From NCBI GenBank assembly GCA_009995705.1, contig JAADBR010000008.1, forward strand, positions 1 to 52,082: 52,082 nucleotides of DNA, read 5' to 3'. Made by a program: the position numbers and the translations under genes. Origin of the DNA: Microcystis aeruginosa W13-11 (GTDB lineage: Bacteria > Cyanobacteriota > Cyanobacteriia > Cyanobacteriales > Microcystaceae). Position 1 is the first letter of the stretch; the number at the start of each line of letters is the position of its first letter. The notes below the pieces were generated by a model, which was given only the letters and a program-made list of their open reading frames with translations, searched no databases and was not told the origin of the DNA. This document shows positions 1 through 8,249 of this stretch, piece by piece.

Positions 1-72
1 GGAGGTATAGTTCTCCCACCACAAGAAACGATTGACGCTGTCATGGGACAAGTCCTCCAAAATTTGAGCTAA
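1..72 (+). CDS. 3' end of an unidentified gene (partial)
   Basis: Frame 1 is open from the first base to a TAA at 70-72 and encodes 23 residues, starting GGIVLPPQETIDAV and ending QNLS. The composition looks like a natural protein C-terminus. The rest of the gene lies upstream of the window, so no function can be assigned. It could also be a chance open frame. The 278 bases that follow, up to 350, hold no gene or clear structure that I can see. Confidence 0.4.
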   Translation, partial: GGIVLPPQETIDAVMGQVLQNLS

Positions 73-350
73 CCGAACACAGCTTATATATTTAGGCTCA
101 CAGAGCAAAAATAAGGTGTAAATTGGGAGATTGCACTGGGCGGTCGTTGGCTTGGTAATCGTTCTCATGGGCTGTCTTGTCAGAAGAGACTCTCTTCGAT
201 GAGCAAATCAAATCTGAGAGGGTTTTGTCAAGAGGTCAGGCGATAAATTGTATCCTTAGCTACCAAAATTAGAGGATGCAAATTTGAGCCTTTTTGTCAA
301 TGCGTAAGTCCTAAATCCCCAATTGGCAAGGTATTAAATTTCCATCACTA

Positions 351-1904
351 CTACCCAATCACCACGAAAAGTAGAGTGCTGATCAAAGCTGTAATCAAGA
401 GGAATCCCCAAATTTTCCAGAGCAATCCTTGCGCTTTGTTGGATTTAAGAGGCCAGAAATACACCCTACTGGCGAGATCAGACTTACTGTACTTTCTACC
501 GGCGAGAGCGGACTTACTGTACTTTTGTTCAGTTAAGCAACTTTGGGATCGAGAAAGACCAATTAAGCAACTAACACTGTCGATACGTTCAGCTAAACGA
601 AACCTCAAAAAACTTTTTGGTTCTGCAAAGATGACCACACCACTATTTACACTAGGGTCAAAGACAAGAGAAGTAAATTGAACCAAAATAGAAAGAACAA
701 CCAAGCTGCTAATTAACCATTGTTTGAGCCGATTAACCGATAACATCTCTAAGATTAGCAAAGCTATTAAGGGAAGAAGTAGCAGGTGAACTGAGGTAAC
801 GTGATAACGAGCAGCCCAAGAACCATCTCCATGCCAGAAATCCAGTTTGCTGGTTAAGATAATATGAAAGACAAGTGCGAAAATTGAGGAAATAAAATAT
901 ATTCGTATATAAGGTGTTAATTTGTTAAATAAAATAATCCCCAATACTAAACATGGTAAAAGCAAGGGGTCGTAAATAAATATACTTTTAGCTGGTGAGA
1001 AGAGAACGCCGAGAATACCAACGTAGGGAGGGTGTATGAAAGGATAATTAGGGGGCAATTCTGGCAACCCTGAAAAGATTGCTCCATTGCGTATTTGCTC
1101 AATGCTCAAGGATGCTGCCGTTGTCCAAAAATCCCCAAAGCGTAAGTAATTAAATAATCTACTCACAAAAAAGAAGGGAAATAAGCCGACGTTCCAGAGT
1201 ATGACTGTCTTAAAGATTTGATTCAGCTTGAAATTTTTATAAATTAGACAGCTAATTAGAAAACCAAAAACTGTTAGAGCATAAATGATAGTTGTCGAGC
1301 GAATTATAATAGCTGCTCCGATTGCCAATCCACTCAAAAAAACATAAGGTACTTTGTTAGTTTTAATATAAGCCAAAGCACAAGCATAACCTAAAATCAC
1401 ACAAAGTAGGACTGGATTATTTTGTTGAAAAGTTTGTGCATAGTGGAGAACGGTAGTACCTAGCAACCAAATCAAGCTGGCAGATGCCGCAATTTTCTCC
1501 TGAAAATCAAATAGTCTAAGTAACCAATAACAAGAGAGAACAACTAATACATTTAGAGGGATAACTACAAGAAAACTAACCGCAAATTCTCTTAATAAAT
1601 AGGGCTTAATACTAGGAAAAACTTTAGAAAGTTGGGTGCCAATCCAATCTGCGGGCAACATTAATAAGGATTGTCCCATATCATAAGCTTCATATCGTTT
1701 TCCATCTACTCCTAAAACACCAACATGGTCTAATCGAGAGGAAGGACGATAATTTGGGGGTAAAGAAACTTCTTCAGTTCCCGTCCACAGGGCATGGGCC
1801 ATTCTTAGCCTAACATCGGTATCTGGAGGTAAGTTGGCAGGATTGATTATTGTTATCCAGAGTAAGGCAATAAGAGCTAATTTTATGACTGTTTTTATGA
1901 CCAT
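351..1904 (-). CDS. Multi-spanning membrane protein, GT-C glycosyltransferase-like
   Basis: This 517-residue protein has a first hydrophobic helix at about residues 5-23, then about ten more spaced along its length, and a last helix at the C-terminus. The first loop carries acidic residues (PPDTDVRLRMAHALW), in the place where GT-C enzymes, which use lipid-phosphate sugar donors, carry a catalytic DxD-type motif. Family knowledge would make it a polytopic glycosyltransferase acting at the membrane, but acceptor and donor cannot be read from the sequence. Residues around 460-480 contain two copies of a ten-residue repeat (KYSKSALAGR and KYSKSDLASR) just before the last helix, which looks like a recent internal expansion. 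It ends near a weakly supported partial gene and is followed on its own strand by no other gene. The assignment to GT-C is an inference from layout rather than a clear motif. Confidence 0.55.
   Translation of the reverse strand: MVIKTVIKLALIALLWITIINPANLPPDTDVRLRMAHALWTGTEEVSLPPNYRPSSRLDHVGVLGVDGKRYEAYDMGQSLLMLPADWIGTQLSKVFPSIKPYLLREFAVSFLVVIPLNVLVVLSCYWLLRLFDFQEKIAASASLIWLLGTTVLHYAQTFQQNNPVLLCVILGYACALAYIKTNKVPYVFLSGLAIGAAIIIRSTTIIYALTVFGFLISCLIYKNFKLNQIFKTVILWNVGLFPFFFVSRLFNYLRFGDFWTTAASLSIEQIRNGAIFSGLPELPPNYPFIHPPYVGILGVLFSPAKSIFIYDPLLLPCLVLGIILFNKLTPYIRIYFISSIFALVFHIILTSKLDFWHGDGSWAARYHVTSVHLLLLPLIALLILEMLSVNRLKQWLISSLVVLSILVQFTSLVFDPSVNSGVVIFAEPKSFLRFRLAERIDSVSCLIGLSRSQSCLTEQKYSKSALAGRKYSKSDLASRVYFWPLKSNKAQGLLWKIWGFLLITALISTLLFVVIG
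471..530. repeat. Two-copy 30-bp tandem repeat inside a membrane-protein gene
   Basis: Units are 471-500 and 501-530. They share the central GACTTACTGTACTTT and the leading GGCGAGA, with about six mismatches. The period is ten codons, so the reading frame of the minus-strand gene is kept and the protein carries two near-identical decapeptides. Confidence 0.7.
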
Positions 1905-1938
1905 CTATTTTTAGAAGCTGTTTGAAGAGTTATAGGAC

Positions 1939-2050
1939 GTTGCTGATTTTAAGTATCAATTTTCCCCTAGGCAATTTTTAAAACCTAGCACTAAGGTAAC
2001 TTGTAGATAGGAGGCACAATTTAGTAGCATTCATGTCTTGATTCAGCGAT
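1939..2050. repeat. Degenerate small inverted-repeat element (MITE-like)
   Basis: The stretch starts with GTTGCTGA and ends with TCAGCGAT, a decayed inverted copy. Inside it are TTTTTAAAACCTAG and CTTGATTCAGC, which are shared with the better preserved element at 36244-36351. Its right end overlaps the last codons of the 94-residue gene and supplies that gene's stop codon, so the element probably replaced the original 3' end. Confidence 0.4.
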
Positions 2051-2327
2051 CCCGCTTTTTACTATCCTCTGATGCTGCCGCTTCTAGGCTGGTAATTGCG
2101 GTTTCTGCCGTCAAAATGTCAGGAATATCACTTAAACTGGCAGTTTGATAAACCTGTTCATTTCTAGCGAATAAATTGCTCATATCTTGAGAATAATTAG
2201 AAGCGATCGATAATAAAGCTCCGGCAAAAATACAGAGAGGTAAAGGTAAAATAAACCCCTTGGCCCACTGATAAAATTCCACCAACAAAAATAACAAAAT
2301 ACAGCCCACAACCCAAACTTTCATCAC
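2043..2327 (-). CDS. Small two-helix membrane protein, function unknown
   Basis: This 94-residue protein has a hydrophobic N-terminus (VWVVGCILLFLLVEFYQW) and a second hydrophobic stretch (GFILPLPLCIFAGALLSIA), followed by a soluble tail rich in Ser, Ala and Glu that ends in KKRDR. GGAGAAAAAAC lies just before the ATG and is a fair ribosome site. It sits 75 bases downstream of clpC on the same strand, so co-transcription is possible. The last few codons run into a degenerate repeat element, so the original C-terminus may have been different. No family with known function is recognised. The layout (two helices, short charged tail) fits a small integral membrane protein. Confidence 0.65.
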   Translation of the reverse strand: MMKVWVVGCILLFLLVEFYQWAKGFILPLPLCIFAGALLSIASNYSQDMSNLFARNEQVYQTASLSDIPDILTAETAITSLEAAASEDSKKRDR

Positions 2328-2401
2328 AGTTTTTTCTCCTATTTTTGCGAGAAAAGGTGAGCAAAAAGCCCACCTTTTATTTAACTAATCCCAGTGAGAA
2401 T

Positions 2402-4867
2402 TTATTCCATCACGGGAGCGATTAACTCGCGTCTTTCTCCCGAAATAACTTTCACCTTACCTTCCTCATCGATATCGACCATGGCCGTATCACCATCACC
2501 CACGCGTCCGGAGAGAATTTCCTCAGCCAGAACATCTTCCAAGAGACGCATAATCGCACGACGTAAGGGACGAGCGCCGTAGGCCGGATTATAACCTTCC
2601 TCGATCAAGCGTTCTTTAAACTTATCAGTAACAGACAAAGTAATATTTTGTTCTGTCAGACGTTTAAACACATCCTTGAGCAGGATTTCGGCGATTTCCT
2701 TGACTTCTTCCTTATTCAGTTGACGGAAGACGATAATCTCATCGAGACGGTTGAGGAATTCCGGACGGAAGTATTGTTTTAATTCCTCATTAACCAGCGA
2801 TCGAATGCGATTATACTGGGCTTCAGCTTGATTATCATCAAACTCGAAACCTAAGCCGCCGCCACCCTTCTCGATCACTTTAGAACCGATATTCGAGGTC
2901 ATGATCAACAGGGTATTTTTAAAGTCCACCGTGCGACCTTTAGCATCGGTCAAACGTCCATCTTCAAGGATTTGCAGAAGCATATTGAAGACATCGGGGT
3001 GAGCTTTTTCGATTTCGTCGAATAGCACCACCGTATAAGGACGACGACGCACCGCTTCCGTTAATTGTCCCCCTTCGTTGTAACCAACGTAACCCGGAGG
3101 TGAACCGATTAACTTAGAAACCGTGTGCCGTTCCATGTATTCCGACATATCGAGACGGATCATCGCATCTTCCGAACCGAAGAAATAAGCGGCCAGAGCC
3201 TTAGTTAACTCGGTTTTACCTACCCCCGTCGGACCGGAGAAGATAAAGGAAGCAATGGGACGGTTAGGATTTTTTAGACCGACGCGAGCGCGACGAATGG
3301 CACGAGACACCGCTTTAACTGCGTCCTCTTGACCGATGAGACGCTGATGTAGGGTATCTTCCATGTGCAGCAGTTTCTCGGATTCGGTTTCGGTCAGTTT
3401 ATTGACGGGAACCCCAGTCCAAGAAGCAACGATGTGAGCGATTTCCTCCGCATCCACAAAGGGTTCGTCGTTGCCATCTTCGCCTTTTTTGGTAGAAGCG
3501 AGATTCCGAATCTGGGTTTTGATTTCCATTTCCCGATCGCGCAATTCCCCGGCTTTCTCGAAGTCTTGACCGCGCACCGCGTCATCTTTTTGTTTGAGAA
3601 TTTGCCGCAGTTCCCTGTCTAATTCCTTGGCTGCCGGTGGCAATTGGGAATTAATCAAGCGCACTCTCGAACCAGCTTCATCGATTAAATCGATCGCCTT
3701 GTCCGGTAAGAAGCGATCGCTAATGTAGCGATCGGACAATTTCGCCGCCGCTTCTAGTGCTTCGTCTAAGATTTTTAATTTATGGTGCTGTTCGTAGCGT
3801 TCCCGGAGACCGTAGAGAATTTCGATCGTTTCTTCTACGGAGGGTTCACCGACCATAACCGGTTGAAAACGTCTTTCTAGAGCCGCATCCCGTTCGATAT
3901 GTTTGCGATACTCATCCAAGGTCGTCGCCCCGATACATTGTAGTTCTCCCCGGGCCAAAGCCGGTTTGAGAATATTGGCCGCATCGATCGCCCCTTCGGC
4001 TGCCCCGGCACCGATGAGAGTATGAACTTCATCGATCACAAGGATGACGTTACCCGCTTGGCGAATTTCGTCCATGATTTTTTTGAGGCGTTCCTCAAAT
4101 TCGCCGCGATACTTGGTTCCCGCCACTAACAAGCCGATATCGAGGGTGACAACCCGTTTTTCTTCGAGAATGTCGGGAATATCCTTGTTAGCGATGCGTT
4201 GGGCCAATCCTTCTGCGATCGCTGTCTTACCTACCCCCGGTTCCCCGATTAGGACTGGGTTATTTTTGGTACGACGACCAAGAATTTGGATGACGCGCTC
4301 GATTTCCTTTTGTCGGCCGACCACGGGATCAAGTTTACCCTCGCCGGCCATTTGGGTGAGATTGGAACCGAATTCATCAAGAGTGGGGGTTTTAGTGCGA
4401 CCTTGGGAAGATGAACCGGCGGCCACTTCGGCGGTTTCCCCTAACATTCTGATCACTTGGGTGCGAACTTTCGAGAGATCCACGCCGAGATTTTCCAGAA
4501 CCCTAGCAGCCACACCTTCTCCTTCGCGAATTAGTCCTAAAAGGAGGTGTTCTGTGCCAATATAGTTATGGCCCAGTTGACGGGCCTCTTCGAGGGAGAG
4601 TTCTAAAACTCGTTTGGCTCTGGGGGTGAAGGGAATTTCCACGGCTACGAATCCGGAACCGCGACCGATGATTTTCTCCACCTCCACGCGCGCATCTTTG
4701 AGATTGACACCCATGGACTTGAGGACTTTGGCGGCAACTCCCGTTCCCTCTCCAATTAGTCCTAGTAAAATCTGCTCTGTTCCCACGAAGTTATGGCCAA
4801 GGCGGCGAGCTTCTTCTTGGGCGAGCATGATTACTTTAATGGCTTTTTCCGTAAATCTTTCAAACAT
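2402..4867 (-). CDS. clpC: ClpC, Hsp100 AAA+ unfoldase subunit of the Clp protease
   Basis: At 821 residues this has the full length of cyanobacterial and chloroplast ClpC. Two Clp-N repeats occupy about residues 1-145. The first AAA module has Walker A GEPGVGKT (208-215) and Walker B VILVIDE. The middle segment has a UVR-like stretch ([18 protein letters not shown]). The second AAA module has [23 protein letters not shown] and the GSPPGYVGY pore loop. The C-terminal ClpB-D2-small domain ends near LIAPVME. ClpC hexamers unfold substrates and feed them to ClpP/ClpR in the cytosol, with adaptors such as ClpS. The start gives the canonical [20 protein letters not shown]. Nothing is truncated. 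Upstream lies a 473-base gap to a divergent gene. Confidence 0.98.
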   Translation of the reverse strand: MFERFTEKAIKVIMLAQEEARRLGHNFVGTEQILLGLIGEGTGVAAKVLKSMGVNLKDARVEVEKIIGRGSGFVAVEIPFTPRAKRVLELSLEEARQLGHNYIGTEHLLLGLIREGEGVAARVLENLGVDLSKVRTQVIRMLGETAEVAAGSSSQGRTKTPTLDEFGSNLTQMAGEGKLDPVVGRQKEIERVIQILGRRTKNNPVLIGEPGVGKTAIAEGLAQRIANKDIPDILEEKRVVTLDIGLLVAGTKYRGEFEERLKKIMDEIRQAGNVILVIDEVHTLIGAGAAEGAIDAANILKPALARGELQCIGATTLDEYRKHIERDAALERRFQPVMVGEPSVEETIEILYGLRERYEQHHKLKILDEALEAAAKLSDRYISDRFLPDKAIDLIDEAGSRVRLINSQLPPAAKELDRELRQILKQKDDAVRGQDFEKAGELRDREMEIKTQIRNLASTKKGEDGNDEPFVDAEEIAHIVASWTGVPVNKLTETESEKLLHMEDTLHQRLIGQEDAVKAVSRAIRRARVGLKNPNRPIASFIFSGPTGVGKTELTKALAAYFFGSEDAMIRLDMSEYMERHTVSKLIGSPPGYVGYNEGGQLTEAVRRRPYTVVLFDEIEKAHPDVFNMLLQILEDGRLTDAKGRTVDFKNTLLIMTSNIGSKVIEKGGGGLGFEFDDNQAEAQYNRIRSLVNEELKQYFRPEFLNRLDEIIVFRQLNKEEVKEIAEILLKDVFKRLTEQNITLSVTDKFKERLIEEGYNPAYGARPLRRAIMRLLEDVLAEEILSGRVGDGDTAMVDIDEEGKVKVISGERRELIAPVME

Positions 4868-5340
4868 AGCCTATCCATCACCTACACAAGCGACCCTAGA
4901 TATGCTGATTTTAGCACGCCTTTTTAGTTTAGCCGTCTTTCAGTGATCAGTTATTGGGGAGCGGCCTGGAAACCTGCCGATAAGTTGTTCACCCTTGCAT
5001 AATCCCCTAGGCTCGTGGTTATACCCATCTCTCGATCGCTTAACTATCAATCGCCCATTTTCAGACCAAAACTCGAAGTATAAGTAGATTAAATATTACT
5101 ACCTGTTGACAAATGAGTATTTTATGTTGCGGGATGGGTTAATATACAGAAAGTTTCCGTATAATGTGTAGTTAGACTGATACGGTTTTGCGTGATGGTG
5201 TTCTGAATTTCGAGAAGGCTTTAATATCTCTTGCTCACTTCTCACAAGCGTGGATGTCATTGTATTCTTGACAGGGATAACATTCTGGTGTAGGATGTCC
5301 TAATCATCGGTTTATATTCTATTCTTTAAGCAAAAACATT
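4868..5340. other. 473-bp divergent intergenic region between clpC and the cysteine-knot gene
   Basis: No open frame of note. It must hold the clpC promoter on the minus strand and the promoter of the 5341 gene on the plus strand. A TTGACA at 5106-5111 lacks a well-spaced -10 partner. TATAAT occurs at 5160-5165 without a good -35. The best promoter-like pair is at 5268-5296. Confidence 0.6.
5268..5296 (+). promoter_or_regulatory. Sigma-70-type promoter candidate for the cysteine-knot gene
   Basis: A perfect -35 hexamer TTGACA (5268-5273) is followed after exactly 17 bases by TAGGAT (5291-5296), which matches the -10 consensus at four of six positions. Transcription would begin near 5303 and leave a leader of about 38 bases before the ATG at 5341. 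Confidence 0.5.
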
Positions 5341-5751
5341 ATGAGTCTATCCGGTGCCGCTGAAGCGACTCCCAAGAGTCTCGCCAAGAAAACAAATAGA
5401 GTCAAGTATTATATCCATGAACCAGGTAAGTACCAAAGACTCAACCCGAAAAACCAGACTCCAGCTAGATTTGTCATCGGACAAAGATACAAAGTGGGTA
5501 CCGGGGTAATCCTTCTCAATCAAAATGGCGACGTTCAAAAAGAGATTGTCAACGCTAAGTGGAGCTATAAACGCTTCCTCAGCTACTTGTTGGAGGAGTT
5601 TGGCGGAGAAGAACTGTTAGCTTTTCAGTGGGTTCCGCAAAGGGTATCAAATTCTTTCAAACTTTCAAAAATCAATTGTGGTCAACTCTGTGTTCCTAGC
5701 GGAGGTTGCGTTAAGCCTGGCTGTATTTGTGATAAAGGAGTTTGTATCTAA
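5341..5751 (+). CDS. Protein with C-terminal cyclotide/knottin-like six-cysteine domain
   Basis: The product has 136 residues. The first 112 contain no cysteine, no signal peptide and no membrane helix, and they are rich in Lys and Asn, with WSYKRFLSYLLEEFGG and AFQWVP as the most structured-looking parts. The last 24 residues hold six cysteines at 113, 117, 123, 128, 130 and 135. The loop lengths are 3, 5, 4, 1 and 4 residues. Plant cyclotides such as kalata B1 have 3, 4, 4, 1 and 4, and loop 3 here (VKPG) matches the kalata loop (NTPG) in length and in its PG ending. GCICDKGVC also resembles squash trypsin inhibitors. I infer a cystine-knot peptide carried on a precursor or leader domain. 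The Asn or Asp that cyclotides use for cyclisation after the last cysteine is absent (the chain ends Cys-Ile), so a linear knottin is more likely. No strong ribosome site precedes the ATG. A metal-binding or EGF-like module remains possible. Confidence 0.6.
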   Translation: MSLSGAAEATPKSLAKKTNRVKYYIHEPGKYQRLNPKNQTPARFVIGQRYKVGTGVILLNQNGDVQKEIVNAKWSYKRFLSYLLEEFGGEELLAFQWVPQRVSNSFKLSKINCGQLCVPSGGCVKPGCICDKGVCI

Positions 5752-5818
5752 AAAGTTTTAAGAGACCAAGCGATCTGAATTCTTCCCATGGGTCGTTTTA
5801 AAAGTTAGGAGAGACCTT

Positions 5819-6364
5819 ATGACACGTAAGACCAACCCGACTCTAATCTTTATTTCTGTTCCTATCTTTGTCTTCGCTGCTCTTCTGTACTTTGGCCCAC
5901 CATCAGGAACGGACACTAAAGTATGGGTTCTGTCGTCGCTGGCGGCTGTTTCATCTGTAACTGCGGCGGTCTCATCTCTATGGAATACGCTTTCAAGTAG
6001 TCGAAACGCAGCACAACTTGAAGAACTTAAACAACAATTGGCTGTTAAGCTTCCCGCTCTCAAGGAGTCAAAGTCTGCCGCTCTCAAGTACTATAGGGTT
6101 CTTGCAAATCTTGAGACTAAAAATTGGGTTGATGAAGACTACAAAAAAGCAGAGGGTCTAATGTCTGATGCCGAATCCAGTGTATACCTGTTGTCGGAGG
6201 AATACCAAAATGCTTGGTATGACTACTGGCAGGAAGCTAGAAATATCTGCTTTGAGGTAAAAGATCAAAGTAAGGATATTGCAAAGCAGTACTGGGTTCA
6301 AACCGGAGCCAAAAGTCTTGCCAAAAAGCTAGAAAAAATTAACAGTCTAGCTATGCAGTACTAG
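5819..6364 (+). CDS. Small membrane protein with coiled-coil-like tail, partner of the knottin gene?
   Basis: This 181-residue protein has two membrane helices near its N-terminus (LIFISVPIFVFAALLYF and VWVLSSLAAVSSVTAAVSSLW) and then a long helical cytosolic or periplasmic domain rich in Lys, Glu and Ala (about residues 60-178). A ribosome site GGAGAGACC sits six bases before the ATG. It lies 67 bases behind the six-cysteine gene, in the same direction and with no terminator between them, so the two may form one transcript. No family is recognised. An accessory role towards the peptide (export, anchoring or self-protection) is only a guess from position. Confidence 0.6.
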   Translation: MTRKTNPTLIFISVPIFVFAALLYFGPPSGTDTKVWVLSSLAAVSSVTAAVSSLWNTLSSSRNAAQLEELKQQLAVKLPALKESKSAALKYYRVLANLETKNWVDEDYKKAEGLMSDAESSVYLLSEEYQNAWYDYWQEARNICFEVKDQSKDIAKQYWVQTGAKSLAKKLEKINSLAMQY

Positions 6365-6406
6365 CTATTGAACATAACCTTGTAACATTGCGATCGCAAT
6401 CTTGTA

Positions 6407-6545
6407 GGGTGCGTTCCCTAGGGCAACTTCTACCGATCCAGCGATCGATTTTGGGGAACGCACCATGCACATTGATTGAAACTGTGAGTCTAAGTGTGAT
6501 GCCAAAGGCACTGCGTAGCAGAGCACATCGCTTCTTAGCCACAGT
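6407..6545. repeat. Inverted-repeat element with adjoining palindrome
   Basis: GGTGCGTTCCC at 6408-6418 pairs perfectly with GGGAACGCACC at 6454-6464. It is followed by a conserved tail (CATGCACATTGATTGAAACTGTG), split here at 6463-6485, and then by a second palindrome around GATGCCAAAGGCACTGCG that ends GCACATCGCTTC (6499-6534). The first part recurs at 7334-7425 and the palindrome recurs at 8203-8246, so these are mobile or amplified pieces. Confidence 0.65.
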
Positions 6546-6591
6546 TTTGGACAGATTGGGATAAAATACGGATCTAACTAGCGCATTTCAA

Positions 6592-7065
6592 ATGAGCGAA
6601 ACTGTTTACATTGAAACTAGCATGGTTGGTTACTTAACAGCCAGACTCAGCAATAACTTAATCCTCATGGCAAACTTGGGGATTACCCAAAAGTGGTGGG
6701 ACACACGCCGAGAGCAATTTACGCTTTATATCTCCCAATTGGTTTTGGACGAAGTTGCGCGGGGAGATGTAGAGATGGCAAACAGGCGACTTGAGATTCT
6801 ACGTGATTTTCCATTACTGGAAGTCAACGAAGATGTTCAAAGTCTGGCGGCCCAGTTTCTCACCAAAAGTAATCTTCCCCCTAAAGCCTCTGATGATGCG
6901 CTTCATATTGCAGTTGCTACATTTTACGGAATTGACTATCTTTTAACTTGGAACTGTAAGCATATTGCCAATGCTCAAATACAAAAGAAACTAGCACAAA
7001 TAAGTATAGAAGCAGGATATGATCTGCCAACAATTTGTACACCTAATGAACTGATGGGAGATTAA
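6592..7065 (+). CDS. PIN-domain protein, VapC-like toxin of a type II toxin-antitoxin locus
   Basis: This 157-residue protein starts VYIETSMVGYLTAR, typical of the first strand and first acidic residue of PIN nucleases. The middle holds VLDEVARGD. The C-terminal half has SDDALHIAVATFYGIDYLLTWNCKHIANA, given here as two pieces in the protein, SDDALHIAVA and YLLTWNCKHIANA, which supply the later acidic residues. PIN proteins are Mg-dependent ribonucleases, and VapC toxins cleave tRNA or rRNA. No good ribosome site precedes the ATG. Two bases after its stop begins a short conserved gene that is its likely partner. The 3' half of both genes is duplicated at 8250-8552. Confidence 0.8.
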   Translation: MSETVYIETSMVGYLTARLSNNLILMANLGITQKWWDTRREQFTLYISQLVLDEVARGDVEMANRRLEILRDFPLLEVNEDVQSLAAQFLTKSNLPPKASDDALHIAVATFYGIDYLLTWNCKHIANAQIQKKLAQISIEAGYDLPTICTPNELMGD

Positions 7066-7067
7066 TT

Positions 7068-7259
7068 ATGTGGAAAGATGAAGTTCTAGAAGAAATTTAC
7101 AGAATACGTGAAGAACACGCGAAGTCCTTTAACTATGATTTGCCAGCAATTTGCAATGATCTTCGTAAAAAACAATCCACTAGCAGCAGACAAATTATTT
7201 CGACTCCACTCAAACCTCGCAGTCAACCGCATAACAAATCGTTGCATCCGACCGCCTAG
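7068..7259 (+). CDS. Short protein paired with the PIN toxin, possible antitoxin
   Basis: This 63-residue product starts MWKDEVLEEIYRIREEHAKS, a charged helical N-terminus, and continues with FNYDLPAICNDLRKKQ. It follows the PIN gene after two bases, so translation is probably coupled. The last residues (HNKSLHPTA) look like repeat sequence fused to the gene end, since the same tail occurs in the second copy at 8403-8552. I infer an antitoxin or accessory component from position alone. No DNA-binding fold is visible. The original C-terminus may have been lost. Confidence 0.6.
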   Translation: MWKDEVLEEIYRIREEHAKSFNYDLPAICNDLRKKQSTSSRQIISTPLKPRSQPHNKSLHPTA

Positions 7260-7333
7260 AGATTATTTGATAGAAGTTGAAGATTCTCTGTGGCGGCTGA
7301 ACTCAGCCGTTAGAGCGATCGCCATCCCCATAG

Positions 7334-7425
7334 GGTGCGTTCCCTAATGTGGCTCCTGCTGCTCCACCAATAGATTTTTGGGGAACGCACCATGCACATT
7401 GATTGAAACTGTGTGTCTAAGTGCA
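7334..7425. repeat. Second copy of the GGTGCGTTCCC inverted-repeat element
   Basis: GGTGCGTTCCC at 7334-7344 pairs with GGGAACGCACC at 7381-7391. The 3' flank repeats the tail seen after 6464 (CATGCACATTGATTGAAACT and TCTAAGTG). The spacer between the arms differs from the first copy in sequence but is of about equal length (36 and 35 bases). Confidence 0.65.
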
Positions 7426-7520
7426 ATGCCGCTCCTGTGGACCCAGTTGGGGAATGTTAGCGAAGATTGCCAATGTTTAGGTTAAAATGGAGGGGCAAAA
7501 GTGGCAACGGGGTCAGGACA

Positions 7521-7787
7521 ATGACAGTTAATCAACTCCGCTACAGCAAAGAAGAATTCGCTCGACGTGGTAATGAGATTTATGAATCTCAGGTGCGCCA
7601 CCAAGTCGAGGAGGGCAATCATGGGAAGATTGTAGCCATAGATATAGAAACAGGTGCTTTTGAGCTTGCCAATGACACAATAACTGCTTCTAATCGATTG
7701 CTTGAACGAAACCCTGATGCTCAAATCTGGCGTGTCCGAATTGGGTATAAAGGCGTTCACCGCTTTGGCGTAGGTCGTCTGCTTTAA
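7521..7787 (+). CDS. Small protein upstream of an aspartyl-protease-like gene, function unknown
   Basis: I start it at the ATG at 7521 (MTVNQLRYSKEEFARRG), with AGGA a few bases upstream, which gives 88 residues. An earlier start at 7467 would add an atypical stretch. The middle reads GKIVAIDIETGAFELAND, suggesting a beta-rich core, and the end reads RIGYKGVHRFGVGRLL. Cyanobacteria often pair such a protein with the retropepsin-like gene that follows after four bases, and the pair behaves as an accessory module. The biochemical role is not known to me. It could be the antitoxin-like or substrate partner. Confidence 0.65.
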   Translation: MTVNQLRYSKEEFARRGNEIYESQVRHQVEEGNHGKIVAIDIETGAFELANDTITASNRLLERNPDAQIWRVRIGYKGVHRFGVGRLL

Positions 7788-7791
7788 CTTT

Positions 7792-8172
7792 ATGATGAAC
7801 GGAATTGTTGATCAAAACTGCGAGGCGAGGCTTCGGTTAGTCGTGAGCAATGAGAGTAAACAGAGGCAAGTAATTGATGCTGTTATTGATACAGGGTTCA
7901 CAGGCTTTTTGACCTTACCTCTGACAGTAATCAACAGTCTCAACTTACGGTTGTATAGCCGTGAAGAGGGAACATTAGGGGATGGAAGTACCTGTATCTT
8001 TGACGTTTACAGTGGTCTTGTTATTTGGGACGGTGAATATCGGTATATTGATGTTAACGCAGCCGAAACAGACCCTTTAGTTGGTATGAGTTTACTCTAC
8101 GGCTATCGGATGCAACTTGATGCGATCGAGGGTGGAATAGTCGTAATTCAGTCATTGAACAGTTTAAGCTAA
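7792..8172 (+). CDS. Clan AA (retropepsin-like) aspartic protease-like protein
   Basis: This 126-residue protein carries VIDTGFTGFLTLPLTVI, which is the DTG active-site motif of single-domain aspartic proteases. A second strand pair follows (GDGSTCIFDVYSGLVIWDG) and then LVGMSLLYGYRMQLDA, the usual hydrophobic-hydrophobic-Gly region of the clan. Such proteins act as homodimers, each chain giving one catalytic Asp. The start could be either of two adjacent ATG codons. It lies four bases after the 88-residue gene, so the two form one operon. It sits between two copies of a PIN locus, in a toxin-antitoxin neighbourhood. Protease activity is inferred from the motif. Confidence 0.75.
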   Translation: MMNGIVDQNCEARLRLVVSNESKQRQVIDAVIDTGFTGFLTLPLTVINSLNLRLYSREEGTLGDGSTCIFDVYSGLVIWDGEYRYIDVNAAETDPLVGMSLLYGYRMQLDAIEGGIVVIQSLNSLS

Positions 8173-8202
8173 TCGGGTGAGGAACGGTCTAACAACGTTA
8201 GT

Positions 8203-8249
8203 GCGATGCCGAAGGCACTGCGTAGCAGAGCGCATCGCTTCGTAGCGAC
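8203..8249. repeat. Palindromic repeat at a duplication breakpoint
   Basis: The stretch GCGATGCCGAAGGCACTGCG, continuing to GAGCGCATCGCTTCG, folds as GCGATGC...GCATCGC. It is the same palindrome as at 6499-6534. Its right edge abuts the truncated PIN gene, so the partial duplication of the PIN locus appears to end in this element. Confidence 0.65.

Noticed and set aside
376..681. Plus-strand frame of 101 codons opposite the membrane protein gene
   Set aside because: Antisense shadow created by the 30-bp repeat; no ribosome site.
4044..4565. Plus-strand open frame of 173 codons opposite clpC
   Set aside because: It is antisense to a fully conserved gene, is rich in Arg, Ser and Pro from the complementary strand, and has no ribosome site.
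5677..5748. True backbone-cyclic cyclotide
   Set aside because: No Asn or Asp follows the last cysteine, and no cyclising protease gene is nearby; only the knottin framework is supported.
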